Shown: piece after piece, positions 1 to 8,867 of the stretch | Layout of the letters: each line of letters opens with the position of its first letter | Position numbering within the stretch: the first letter of the stretch is position 1 | From: Chara braunii | Taxonomy: Eukaryota > Streptophyta > Charophyceae > Charales > Characeae | NCBI GenBank assembly: GCA_003427395.1 | Contig: BFEA01000044.1 | Span: 250,416 to 275,118 of the forward strand | DNA length: 24,703 nt | Reading direction: 5' to 3' | Made by a program: the position numbers and the translations under genes | The notes under the pieces: generated by a model | What the model was told of the DNA's origin: nothing | What the model saw: the letters and a program-made list of their open reading frames with translations, nothing else | Database searches by the model: none

Positions 1-330
1 TTTTTTTTTTTTTTTGTCTGGGGCATTGGCCCACAACCCCCCCCAAGCAGCGCCGCCGCTCCTTACGGGCTGGTGGGCCTCCCGGGGGGTGTTTTTTGCA
101 CTTTCATGGTTTGTTGAACGAGGCCCTCCACCCCGTAGTCCGCAACGTGCACGCACGCCCCCCGGTGTCGCGTTCAATTGTTTTGCGCCATGTGGCGCGC
201 AGCGCGTTTGAACGCGATTGAACGCGGCCCCGTGGGGTATGAACGCGCGCGTTTGAACGTGGACGCACGTTCAGCGCGTTCAGCCGGTTGCACAGACGTC
301 GGTCAGGCGGGTAAGTTCGGTAGCTCACAA
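1..330. repeat. GC-rich repeat segment with CGCGTTTGAA-type motifs
   Basis: The window opens with a run of 15 T and then GC-rich DNA. Around 168-290 a motif of the form CGCG(T/A)TTGAA recurs in direct orientation, with TTGAACGCG close to 207-230 and GTTTGAACG near 251. Inverted forms (CGCGTTCAAT at about 169, CGTTCAGCGCG near 267) also occur. Short motifs repeated in both orientations resemble the subterminal repeats of cut-and-paste DNA transposons, and the layout parallels the CGTTGAATCC subterminal repeats of the 2-kb element later in the window, although the motif differs. The left boundary lies outside the window, so element identity is inference. I see no gene here. Confidence 0.35.
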
Positions 331-757
331 CCTCTACACACTTGACTCGTTAACCCGAAGGTGGGTGATCCTATCGTGAGGCACACATCTAATCATCTAG
401 CATGCTCATATAGTTCATACTTAGACAAAAAAACACCAAACATCCATGCATCCAACTTCGAAAATGCACACAAACAAAAAGGAGTCGACAATCATTCGTG
501 CATCAATTATTCGGCCACTGGCTAGGGATCATACAAAATTCGATCATTGGTGACCAACCAATCAGATTGCCAATTCAAACAGAAACAGGAGGAAAGCAAG
601 GAAGACAATCACACAACAGTTCTCTTGGGAATAAACAAGGCAAAAATCCAAAAGGTTGATCCAAAAAAACAAGGGCGACTTCGCCGACTTGCGCTAGTCC
701 ACTAGATACCAAAATTACTCAAAAGAATAGAAGTGAAGCACCGTCACAACACATCTC

Positions 758-758
<1 letters not shown>
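331..758. other. Intergenic, no gene seen
   Basis: Moderately AT-rich single-copy-looking sequence. I see no ORF of convincing composition, no RNA gene and no repeat beyond short A runs. It ends at the (TC)n tract. Confidence 0.5.

Positions 759-826
<68 letters not shown>
759..826. repeat. (TC)n microsatellite
   Basis: An uninterrupted TC dinucleotide tract of 68 bp. On the minus strand it reads as alternating Arg-Glu codons, which produces spurious ORFs. Confidence 0.97.
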
Positions 827-829
<3 letters not shown>

Positions 830-2560
830 ACAACATCTCGATGCGGGCCGTCCGTTGCGACGCACCCACACAAAGTTGTCACCTCGCTTAGTCTGATCAT
901 GCAAGTCAGGTTCGCCCGTGTGCCACAGTCCGTCGCGATCACACGTCAACCCCGCACATCCAGCACCAGGCCATCGGATCGCCCAGCTCTCTACTCACCT
1001 TTCGACTCTTGCTCGCTAGCCGATCCTCTCGACCGCGCTAACTCCACAATTCCTAGAGAGGAAACTAATTGCGCTCGCAAAATTTATAGCATGTGCATTT
1101 GCGTGAGATACTCAGGATTGTGCCTGAGTGGGAAGGAAGGAAGAGGAAGGAAGTGCCTACAACTGCATGGCCAGACCGCGGTGTGGGCGATGTAGCCACA
1201 CTCCATGCATCGATCCAGTCATGCATCGCTTAGGCCAACAGGATTGGGAAGAATATTCGCGGACAGAGGGAGGTGCGCCGAAGATATCAAGAAAGAGAAG
1301 ATTACAGTTACAATTGCGCTTGCCAAGAAGAGAATTACGGTTACACGCAAGATTAAGGCGTGGGAAGGCCAGAGCACAGGCCTTGACGCAACCAAGTGCG
1401 CACAAGCAAGAAAAGTCGGGTAGGTGTCGGCAGAATCACGATGCATCTAAATTCCTAATCTAAGTCCTAATTGCGAAAAGAAATTCCGAGAGCCCGCGGG
1501 GGCTTGATATCAATTGGAAATTCAAAAATATTTTTCCGCGCGACGATCGCGCCAAAATTCTCATTTCCCACATAAGAACCAGAAAGAAGTTATCACAACA
1601 GTTATCTTCTGCGCTCGTTGAGGCGCGATCAACTATCAACCGTCGCGGGATCATGCCAAACTCGATTCCAAAAACACGAAAAACAAAGGCACCCATGCAA
1701 TACATCGGGCCATCTCGATTCAACCCCCGAAGTAGCCTTGCGCAGAAAGTCGAGAGGTTGCAGAAAACAGCTCGTCACATATGTGACGCCCAGGGAGTTC
1801 CAATCTTGAGCAAGTTCCTGCTTGCTCTTTCATCATCCGTCGATCCCACAGGGTATGTCGACGATCAACGTGGAGCTTACACCTGCTATTGACCGTGAGA
1901 TAAAAGTGTGGAAGTCATCCATGTGGCATTCGTGACCTCCAAACCTAGAGGTTGTCGTGGAAGGGTAATCTTATGATGGGCGGAGGAAGAGGAGGGTGAG
2001 CTTGGCAAAAAATAATGGAGTTCTCGATCTCCAGTGGGGAGTCGAGTGTAGTGGACGGTGCGATGGATGCGAGGAAACGATGGTGTTGGTGGGGGAGTGA
2101 GGCGAGGTAATTAGGGAAGAAGGTACAAAGGGTGTGGGGGATTGCGGCGCGAAAATGCTTATAATCTTCGCATGTTGGGATGGTACCCGTGATCATGCAA
2201 TAGACCTCTATATTATTATATTCGCGCCATGCCGCGCTGAAGAGAAGGACGTGGAGGGGAAAGGAGGTGACGAGAAAACGAGTGGTGACATGCGTAAAGA
2301 CGGTGACGATGAGGAGGGTGGAATAAAGTTGGTGGAAGAGGGAAGGCGGGAAGGGGTGTCAGTCGAGAGGAAACGGGAAACAGACTGCGAGTTGCTGAAG
2401 GGTAAGGTAATCATGGGGACGGTGGGATAAAAATCGGGGACGAAGCCCGAGCGTCTGTATCTCCACGTAGGTGAAATGTGGGTCGTGGCGGAGAACACTA
2501 AATTCGTGAAAACCGAACATTTTTTATAAAATGAAAAAATAAAAGTCAAACTGTTATATT
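827..2560. other. Intergenic, no confirmed gene
   Basis: Mixed-composition DNA. Several ORFs of 60-113 codons exist, but they overlap each other on both strands and none shows a recognisable domain. The one Met-initiated ORF with balanced composition (1653-1892) is listed separately. The 2200-2430 stretch is purine-rich on the plus strand (GAGG, GGAAGG runs), which explains the Ser/Pro-rich minus-strand reading there. Confidence 0.4.
1653..1892 (+). CDS. Small hypothetical ORF, doubtful
   Basis: An ATG-initiated 79-codon ORF ending TATTGA. Residues 1-50 are basic (it opens MPNSIPKTRKTKAPMQ), and the rest has mixed composition without low complexity, which is why it stands out from neighbouring readings. 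There is no recognisable domain, no clear promoter, and no supporting intron or second exon. Composition alone cannot separate it from chance. It could be a fragment of an older gene. Confidence 0.12.
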   Translation: MPNSIPKTRKTKAPMQYIGPSRFNPRSSLAQKVERLQKTARHICDAQGVPILSKFLLALSSSVDPTGYVDDQRGAYTCY

Positions 2561-2818
2561 TGACACAGAAAAAAAAACGTTTTTAACTGTTTCTTGAGAA
2601 AGGAGGGAAAAAAACGAGCAAAAAGTCTAGTGATTCTCAAAGTGTGCAATTTTTTTTTTTTTTAACGAAGAGCATGTTATACTATAGGCCGTTCTTAGTA
2701 TATTGACAAAAAACATTGCTCAAACAAGACAGTCTTTAAGGACTGCAAGGTCAACTCGAAAGATGTTAAAAAAAACAGTTTCAGTGAATACTCATTTATA
2801 GAACTATAAGTCATTTTC

Positions 2819-2924
2819 AACAGTTTGGTAAAAAACAGACTCTGCGAAACTATAAAATTAGTATAAATTAATATAACTTCGTCGATGTATGTAAACAGTT
2901 TGGTAAAAGACAGACTCTGCGAAA
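2819..2924. repeat. Direct repeat pair of about 30 bp
   Basis: The segment ACAGTTTGGTAAAA..ACAGACTCTGCGAAA occurs at about 2819-2848 and again at about 2896-2924 with one or two differences. The two copies are separated by about 47 bp of AT-rich sequence. Function is unknown. Confidence 0.75.
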
Positions 2925-3454
2925 ACATAATTGTAAAACCCTTGCCAAAAAATATATGTTATGTAAAATAAGAATTCAAATAATTTTTGCTTGGGAGACA
3001 TCTTCAAATTCTAAGCCAACCACGATTTAAAATTGAAAAATGAAAATATGTATTAATAAAAAACACAAAACAATAATATATTCGTCAATGTATGAGTGAA
3101 CATATCCAAGCGAATGTATCCGTGAAGAGGAGAATATGTGTGCGTTTTTTAGAAACCCCCGAATACGTTCGCCGTGCTACATACCTTATAGAACTATAAA
3201 TATGATTTTTAAGATAAACAAAAAATTGGGAATTTTTTTTTTTTTTAATTGGGATATTTTGGTTTTTGATCAAACGGTGCTTTGCAAGGCAGTGATTTTT
3301 TGTAAAAAAACTTGCTTTTCTCCTCACCACTTCAAGTGGTTCTGAAAAAGTATTTTTTTATTTTTTTTTTGCGGTTAATTTACTTTACATAGAATTTCGT
3401 TCATGTAGGAGAAGTGAAAAACGTACTATTATAATCTTAAAAAACAAATGTGCA

Positions 3455-3480
3455 AACCTAACAATTTGTTTTGTTAGGTT
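3455..3480. repeat. Perfect 10-bp inverted repeat
   Basis: AACCTAACAA at 3455-3464 and TTGTTAGGTT at 3471-3480 are exact reverse complements around a 6-nt loop. No T-run or gene end makes this a terminator; it is recorded as a hairpin only. Confidence 0.8.
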
Positions 3481-3586
3481 CTCATGAATTCTAAGTTGGA
3501 GGGGATTGAGTCGACGAAGGACTTCTTCTTCAACGTCTGCTGCCTCATCCCTCCACGGCGGCGACGTCATCTCTTATCGTACCCTC

Positions 3587-4296
3587 CTATGGCGACTCCA
3601 GGTTGTACGCTGGATCGCCTTGGAACAGCTGCGCCGCTGGTCCGTGTGATTGCTCGATCGACCGCTTTCCTTCTGCCTTCTCGCACCTCTTCTGCACTAC
3701 AACTTTGTCTTCTGCGCTGCAGTTTTGTCTTCTACGCTGCAACTTTGTTTTCTGCGCTGCAACTTTGTCTTCTGAGCTGCCAGACTCACTCTCCTTCGAT
3801 TCACTCGCTCCCGACTCACTCTCCTCCGTCCCGTTGTAATCGGGATCGTCAAAGTCCATCCCGAAATTCTCCTCCTCTTCTTCTTCTTCTTCTTCGCTCG
3901 CCTCCTCTCTCTCTTCTCCTCTCCGAATGATCGGATGTCAAAAAGTGAGATCGGTCACATTGATGACCAGGTAGTGGCTCGAGGAGGGGTAGTAGTGATT
4001 GTCCCCGTCGATCTCTGTGCACGTGGACCACGACAGATGTGGCGCCAAGGTAAAGGGGAGCGCGGCCGACGTGGGCCGCTCGTCGCAACGTGAAAAGACG
4101 TATAGAGGCAGGTCGTCAAAGAGTTGCGCCAAAAATACCAGGACTTCACTCGTGATCGGTTCCAGATGGTCGTCCCTCATCTTTCCGAACAGGATCCCAA
4201 AATGCTCCCCCTTCGTATCCGTTCTCCACGCTTGGACTATCAGTAGTTTCACCTTATCGTCGGGGACTTCGTCTTCTTCGTCCTTGCCGGCCGGCT
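3587..4296 (-). pseudogene. Frameshifted remnant of an unrecognised protein with acidic tail
   Basis: Two minus-strand open frames appear to belong together. The upstream frame runs from about 4296 to 3938. It has balanced composition and includes motifs such as VQAWRTDTKGEHFG, EVLVFLAQLFDDLPLYVF and HYLVINVTDLTF, then a stop. Shifting frame at about 3940 continues as DIRSFGEEKREEASE, a run of Glu, and FGMDFDDPDYN before a Ser/Glu-rich repeat-coded tail. A globular segment followed by an acidic tail across one frameshift is what a decayed gene looks like. There is no clear ATG at the 5' end, so a start or upstream exon is missing. I do not recognise the family. It could be a host gene fragment or part of a transposable element. 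The tail beyond residue FGMDFDDPDYN is built from a 20-bp minisatellite and may not be original. Confidence 0.4.
3690..3780. repeat. 20-bp tandem repeat, about 4.5 copies
   Basis: Units of the form TTCTGCGCTGCAACTTTGTC start at 3690, 3710, 3730, 3750 and 3770 (the last is partial), with one to three differences between units. The period is not a multiple of three, so any protein reading has a 20-residue cycle through all three frames. This argues against selection on a coding frame. Confidence 0.9.
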
Positions 4297-5870
4297 AGGC
4301 CGAATGGAACACCAGCTCGAGAAGACAAAAACTAAGCGTTGTCAAGCGAATCGGCCCCCGCGTAAGCGAGGGCCCTCCCGACTATGTCACGCAGGAGTTA
4401 AAACAAAACAAAATCAAGAGACAAATTAGGACGATGCATAAATAATCCCACGAACCGTCGAGACGGACGCGGTTGCATTGTCCCTTCGCCGCTCTAGCCG
4501 GGTGCGCCAACTGTACATCCCACGGTCCCGTACGATAGAATAAGTTTTTGTGGGGAACATCTTACCTTCCCTGAGGGGTTGTCACCATTCTCAGGGGCGT
4601 ATCCCTACCGAGCTACTGACCCACGTGCGAAAGTTTTTACATGCAATTGCAGAGGTAGGTCAGTCGAGGACGTTTGCTCGCTCGCTGGAGTATAGGTACA
4701 CTTGGTTAACGCCAAGTGGACCCGAACGTTGTCCGTCCTCTAGGGCGCTGATCTTTTAGGTACGAACGAACATCGATCGACTATGACGGTCTCAACCAAA
4801 CGTGAAACCCACAATACAAAATAAATAAATAAAATCAATACACTTTATATCCAATCACACAAGATTGAATTTTGACTTGATGAGATGATCTGCCAAAGTT
4901 ATTTTTCTCGGCCTTTATGACCGATTTAGCCGCTTCCAAGGCGGAGGCTCAATATTGATGAAAGATTAGGAAGGACAACCTAAACTTTAACTTACGGTTG
5001 GGTCTGTTGACACCTATTAAACTCTGCCAAGAATGATTTCTGCAAGTAAATTTCACTGTTATCATGCAGATCAACAAGTGATCTGGTTCCTGGCCGAAGT
5101 TTGAACTCTCGGTTTGACCACACGCCCACAACGTATATGATTTAGCCGGAGGCGCGTATCAATTTTGTTGGTCGCTTTGTCCTCCTGGACAATAATTACT
5201 CTTTCTGTTCCATGAATGATGAAGCATCCATTTACATCATTAGGTCATTCAAGATAGAACCGCAGTCGTTATCACTGCGCAAAGAGAACCATCACAATCA
5301 TGCCCTACTTCTTCTTGCGAACTGGAGCTTCTTAGGTCTCCAATACGCACCTATTCCTCTAGGAAGTGGTTTTGTGGGTACTCCTTCCCCTTGCCCAAGC
5401 CCGAAGACTCGGATCTCAGAGGTCGGGCCGTCACCACCGAGTCGGCAGAGTACCACCCCCGACGAATCGAGTCCACTCCAAGTCAATAACAGGGCCGGCT
5501 CCGAAAGCATACGAACCCCCGTCTTGGATGATTCCTAGAGAGAAAGACTGTGTTCGCCATGAGTAGGTTTCTTTTATTTTCATTATTAATAACTTTGGGT
5601 AACTTATATGAAAAAGAAACTGAAGAAGATAGACAACGAGAATCATTTGGACAGGTATAGGTAAATAAGGTCGTTCGGGGTAAAAAAAGTCAATCATGGG
5701 GAGAAAATTATATCCGTTTGACCTTAGCTGCCTTATTCCAATTGAATTCATTCTGTGGTGCACACATAATTGAAGTTTTCAAAAACATCGAATCATTTTT
5801 GGCATGCAGGCGGGTAAGAAGTAAAGAAAAGACAATCCTTTTCTCTTTTCTTCAACATACATAATCAATC
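4297..5870. other. Intergenic, no gene recognised
   Basis: Mixed-composition DNA with only short overlapping ORFs. Small perfect hairpins are present: ACTTGG/CCAAGT at 4697-4714 with a 6-nt loop, and CGCAGT/ACTGCG near 5260-5280. I see no tRNA, splice pattern or domain that supports a gene. Confidence 0.4.
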
Positions 5871-6413
5871 TCCTTTGCAAACATCCTTCTACCTACCTAC
5901 AGAACACGTCAAACAACAGGATCAAGGAAAACCAACACAACCCCATACCCAAGTCAGACCTCGCCTTTCACATGCACGACTCACACACTCTTCCTTCACC
6001 TTTTCTTTTGAACGTTCAAAACAAACAGGGTCAAGCAAAGTGTGGGTTCACACAGGTGTGAAGGGAAATCTGAGTCAATCAACATACCGACCGACCTTAA
6101 GAGTGAAGTTGTAAAAATGACCTACTCAAGAAGACCGTATAGAATCACGCTGCTTGACGAGAAGGTCATCTCAACAAGTTGTCAGCAAAGTGATCCACAC
6201 CACTCCCTAAAGTGATCGCTTGCCACGACACCTTCTCAACACACAATCACTTCCCAATAATCTAACGACGTCTCAATGTCACCGTTACACGCCTCCAATG
6301 TCACTACGTCACAGCGGTGTCATGCTCACACAGATTCAAACCGCGCTACCACTTCAGCAGCATCTCCCCTACGTCAATGTCCAGCTCGCAGTCTCAGTAG
6401 TCCATGCAAAATA
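5871..6413. other. Intergenic, no gene recognised
   Basis: C- and A-rich plus strand with an open frame entering the 27-bp repeat block. No recognisable motif or start context. The frame openness downstream is explained by the repeat period. Confidence 0.4.
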
Positions 6414-6645
6414 CCGCCGCCACTGCCGTAAACACCGCCGCAAAAACAAATCAGCGCCGTCGCCGCAAAATTTTGGCAGTGCTTCCGCACCACCGCCAAG
6501 AAAACCAGTGTCGTTGCCGCAGAAATCCAGCAGCGCTTCCGTGTCGCTCCCAAAATCTCAGTGCCGCTGCCGCAAAAAATCGACACCGCTTCCACGTCAC
6601 TGCCAAAAAGCGACGCCGTTGTCGTGCCGAGCAAACAGCATCACC
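6414..6645. repeat. Degenerate 26-27 bp minisatellite
   Basis: About eight or nine units built on patterns such as TCGTTGCCGCAGAAATCCAG and TCCGTGTCGCTCCCAAAATC follow each other at 26-27 bp. Alternate units are more alike, which suggests a 54-bp two-unit period. Because 27 is a multiple of three, long Pro/Ser/Lys/Arg-rich readings stay open in more than one frame; these are by-products of the repeat. Confidence 0.7.
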
Positions 6646-6685
6646 CCAAAGTCACTCTAAAATGGTTGCCGACGCCGCGCAACAA

Positions 6686-6773
6686 GGGCAGAGTCTCCCC
6701 TGCACCACTTGCCGACGACTTACTGCCGCCATGCGAACGGGGCAGAGTCTCCCCTGCACCGCTTGCCGAGGAC
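6686..6773. repeat. Two direct copies of a 34-bp segment
   Basis: GGGCAGAGTCTCCCCTGCACC followed by (A/G)CTTGCCGA(C/G)GAC occurs at 6686-6719 and 6740-6773 with two differences. It lies immediately after the 27-bp minisatellite. Confidence 0.85.
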
Positions 6774-6940
6774 CTGCTGCGAACAGGAGCACCTCCCGCT
6801 GACACCATGCAGCCCAATGGCTATGGCAGCCTCTCCTCTCCTCTCTGCAGACCTCCACTCCACTCCTCCTCTTACTCACTGACCCTCGGCACTCTGGCAA
6901 CATAATGCTGCTGTCCACTCCACACTCAATCAGAATGTGG

Positions 6941-7285
6941 GCAGCACCTCAACTGAGTGAGGATGCTGCTGGCCAGCCCTACTTTTATAACTGGGCTGGA
7001 GTGGTGGGCAACCACTTGAGGCTCAGCCAAAAAAAGCGGGGCTGAGCCTAACCGTGGATGTGAGATTCGATCGAGGGTTGGTAATCTTGATGTTCCACTA
7101 GGAACATCAAGTCCCTGTCTTAGGCTATGCACCTGGCCGCCACCCCAGGCCAGGCGCAGCCTCGAAGTGGCTATATTCAACCACTTACAGCTGCCTGTTA
7201 AAAAACGAACAGGCACAGTCCCATCAACCCCTAGAAGCTTCTGGGGCTGCACCTGTTCCACGGCCACAGCCACATTCGTGGCCGT
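6941..7285. repeat. Block of ten consecutive short hairpins
   Basis: Inverted repeats follow one another with little gap. Arms are: GCAGCACCTCA 6941-6951 with TGAGG-a-TGCTGC 6958-6969; CCAGCCC/GGGCTGG 6973-6999; GTGGT/ACCAC 7001-7015; AGGCTCAGCC/GGCTGAGCCT 7019-7049; CTTGATGTTCC/GGAACATCAAG 7086-7111; CCTGGCC/GGCCAGG 7132-7154; AAGTGG/CCACTT 7165-7186; TGCCTGTT/AACAGGCA 7192-7215; CCCC-t-AGAAG/CTTCT-GGGG 7228-7246; ACGGCCAC/GTGGCCGT 7260-7285. All are perfect except two with a single bulged base. The stem sequences are unrelated to each other, so this is not one amplified repeat. No coding region is evident. Confidence 0.85.
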
Positions 7286-7460
7286 CACATTTTCCTCCCC
7301 TTCTTTCTCTTTTTTTTCTTCCCCTTTTACCCCTCTCGTTTTCCTCTATGTGGGGCAGCCCGTCGTCCCAAAACGAACAGCCGCCCCCTCTACCCCAAGT
7401 CATTTCACAGAGTCGAATTGGAGTTAAGCTCAGCAAAAGGGGGGGGGGTTCCTGTCCAGC

Positions 7461-7767
7461 TTGCGCCCGCACCCGACTGCCAATGGTGCCAGGTGCAGGC
7501 GCCAATCTGTAGCTCGTTCAACAACGAACGGGCACAGACTCATGAGGTACCAAGCTTCCCTTTCCCTTTTTTTTTTTTTTTTTCTCTCTCTCTCTCTCTC
7601 TCTCTGTACTACCACCTTGACCTGCCTGAATACAGCCGCATTCGTGCGGCCGATTCATTCGGCCCTACCATCCTGTCGATGGCTGTCGAGGCCTAGCCTC
7701 CTGAAGAGTCGGTGGAAGTTCGACGAAACAGTCTGCCAGTCACAACCCGTTCGTCAAAAACGAACGG
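7461..7767. repeat. Second block of consecutive hairpins with an internal T/TC tract
   Basis: Further adjacent inverted repeats: TTGCGCCcGCACC against GGTGCaGGCGCcAA over 7461-7505; nested TCTGT/ACAGA and CGTTC/GAACG at 7506-7538; GCCGCA/TGCGGC 7635-7650; GGCCG/CGGCC 7648-7664; CCATC/GATGG 7668-7682; GAGGC/GCCTC 7688-7700; CCGTTCGT/ACGAACGG 7747-7767. A poly-T plus (TC)n tract interrupts the series at about 7567-7605. A CGAAC(A/G)G motif recurs in several of the arms (about 7206, 7375, 7525, 7761). Confidence 0.8.
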
Positions 7768-8058
7768 ATGCAGTAATTACCAAAAAAACTAAGAACAAAA
7801 TCCAACGAACAAAAAAAAAAAAAAAGATAAAATCTAAAAGGAATCTAAAGTAAATCTAAGAAAAACGAAAAAGAAGAAAAGAAAAAAAGGAAAAAGAAAA
7901 CGACTTACCTCGTTTGAAGAACAGAGTCGCCCTTTTCTCGGTGCTGCCAAGTGCACTGAAGCTTGAAACGCCCCAGTCACTTCCGAAGGCGACATCTGTC
8001 CCTTCACAGTTAATTGAGTTTTAATTTTATTTATTTATTTATTTTTTTCGTTTTCTCC
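7768..8058. other. A-rich then T-rich low-complexity spacer
   Basis: A- and AAG-rich sequence to about 7905, then mixed sequence, then a (TTTA)n/T-rich run at about 8020-8050. No gene and no clear hairpins, in contrast to both flanks. Confidence 0.6.
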
Positions 8059-8154
8059 CGTTGGCTTATGCCAACGCCGTTGGCTTATGCCAACGGTCGT
8101 GGCCTTCCACGACATGTCGGGATACATCCCCGAGACCGATCTAGACCGGGATCG
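8059..8154. repeat. Five hairpins in direct succession
   Basis: CGTTGGC/GCCAACG 8059-8076 (loop TTAT), CCGTTGGC/GCCAACGG 8077-8096 (same loop, a tandem duplicate), TCGTGG/CCACGA 8097-8112, TCGGG/CCCGA 8117-8133 and CGATC/GATCG 8137-8154. All stems are perfect, and the first three abut without spacer bases. Only the first two are related in sequence. Flanking DNA is A/T homopolymeric. Confidence 0.88.
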
Positions 8155-8249
8155 CAAATAAAAAAAAAGTATTTTTTTTTAATTTTTTTTTATGCGTGTC
8201 ATCCTTGCGCAGGGGTCATGCTATCTTGGCGCGGCCTATCTCGGTCGTG

Positions 8250-8445
8250 CGATCCCTGAGATCGGGCGGTCGAAATCGACCACGTCACTTCGCCCTGTAG
8301 AGGGGCAGCTCAAAAGGAGCTAGCCCGCAGGACTACGTGTGGTCGGACTTGATCCAAGGTTCCGCAGGGTGATAGTCTGACGACGGTACCTACTGGGCTA
8401 GCTCCTACCATGGTACAAGTAGGAGCAGCTCTTCTATAAGAAGAG
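8250..8445. repeat. Third run of perfect inverted repeats, including nested ones
   Basis: CGATC/GATCG 8250-8264, GGTCG/CGACC 8268-8281, GGAGCTAGCCC at 8316-8326 paired with GGGCTAGCTCC at 8395-8405 (11 bp, loop of 68), GCTCCTAC/GTAGGAGC 8401-8426, and CTCTTCT/AGAAGAG 8429-8445. The 8316/8405 and 8401/8426 hairpins share bases and are mutually exclusive alternatives. Confidence 0.82.
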
Positions 8446-8470
8446 TTTGCCAGTAGTTATTCATCATGTC

Positions 8471-8604
8471 GGGGCTGTGCAGGCCCCACCTGCCTATGGC
8501 CTCGCAGGCCTTGCCTGCCTGCGGCCCTGCAGGTCCTGCCTGCCTGCCCGTTTGTGGCCCTGCAGGCCCTGCCAGCTTAAGGCCTTGTCGGCCCTGCCTG
8601 CCCC
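8471..8604. repeat. GC-rich minisatellite of GCAGG/CCTGC hairpins
   Basis: Four diverged units built on GGCC(T/C)TGCAGGCC and TGCCTGCC occur between about 8498 and 8604. Each contains its own palindrome, for example GCAGG/CCTGC at 8504-8518 and 8529-8543. The series is preceded by GGGGC/GCCCC at 8471-8487. It closes the hairpin-dense region that begins at 6941. Confidence 0.7.
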
Positions 8605-8867
8605 ATCAAGTTGGTCGCGAGTATCAACCGCGGCAGTCCCCTGCCCATAACAGAGCAGGCTGCTAAGTCTCTCGGTCACCGTCGTGGTCTTAACCCCCGT
8701 ACGACGGTCCTTAGTAGCCACGTAGGGGAATAAAGCGCGTGCGCTCATACGGTTTCATAGACCCCTATTACTTTGGCAAGCTACACACGTCATTCTATAT
8801 GGTACTGGTAGGTAGAAAATGCTTATTTTTTTCTTTGGCATAGGTCGAACGGACCTTGCTTGAGTTC
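8605..8867. other. Spacer, no gene recognised
   Basis: Mixed composition. On the minus strand a reading from about 8748 is open for some 50 codons, but it runs into the GC-rich minisatellite and shows no recognisable motif. Confidence 0.4.

Larger units (their letters stand above)
2561..3480. other. AT-rich intergenic stretch with small repeats
   Basis: An AT-rich segment with A and T homopolymers and no credible ORF. It contains a 29-30 bp direct repeat, the self-complementary TTATAGAACTATAA at about 2797 and again near 3186, a CAGTC/GACTG hairpin near 2730-2746, and a perfect 10-bp hairpin at its right edge. Confidence 0.5.

Noticed and set aside
715-949. Arg-Glu repeat ORFs
   Set aside because: They are readings of the (TC)n tract; the same happens with (GA)n at 20085-20632.
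6220-6905. Overlapping Pro/Ser/Arg-rich ORFs of 114-146 residues
   Set aside because: The 27-bp minisatellite keeps several frames open, and codon content follows the repeat in each frame.
8494-8748. Minus-strand ORF running into the GC minisatellite
   Set aside because: Much of it is GCAGG/CCTGC repeat and hairpin sequence; no recognisable protein.
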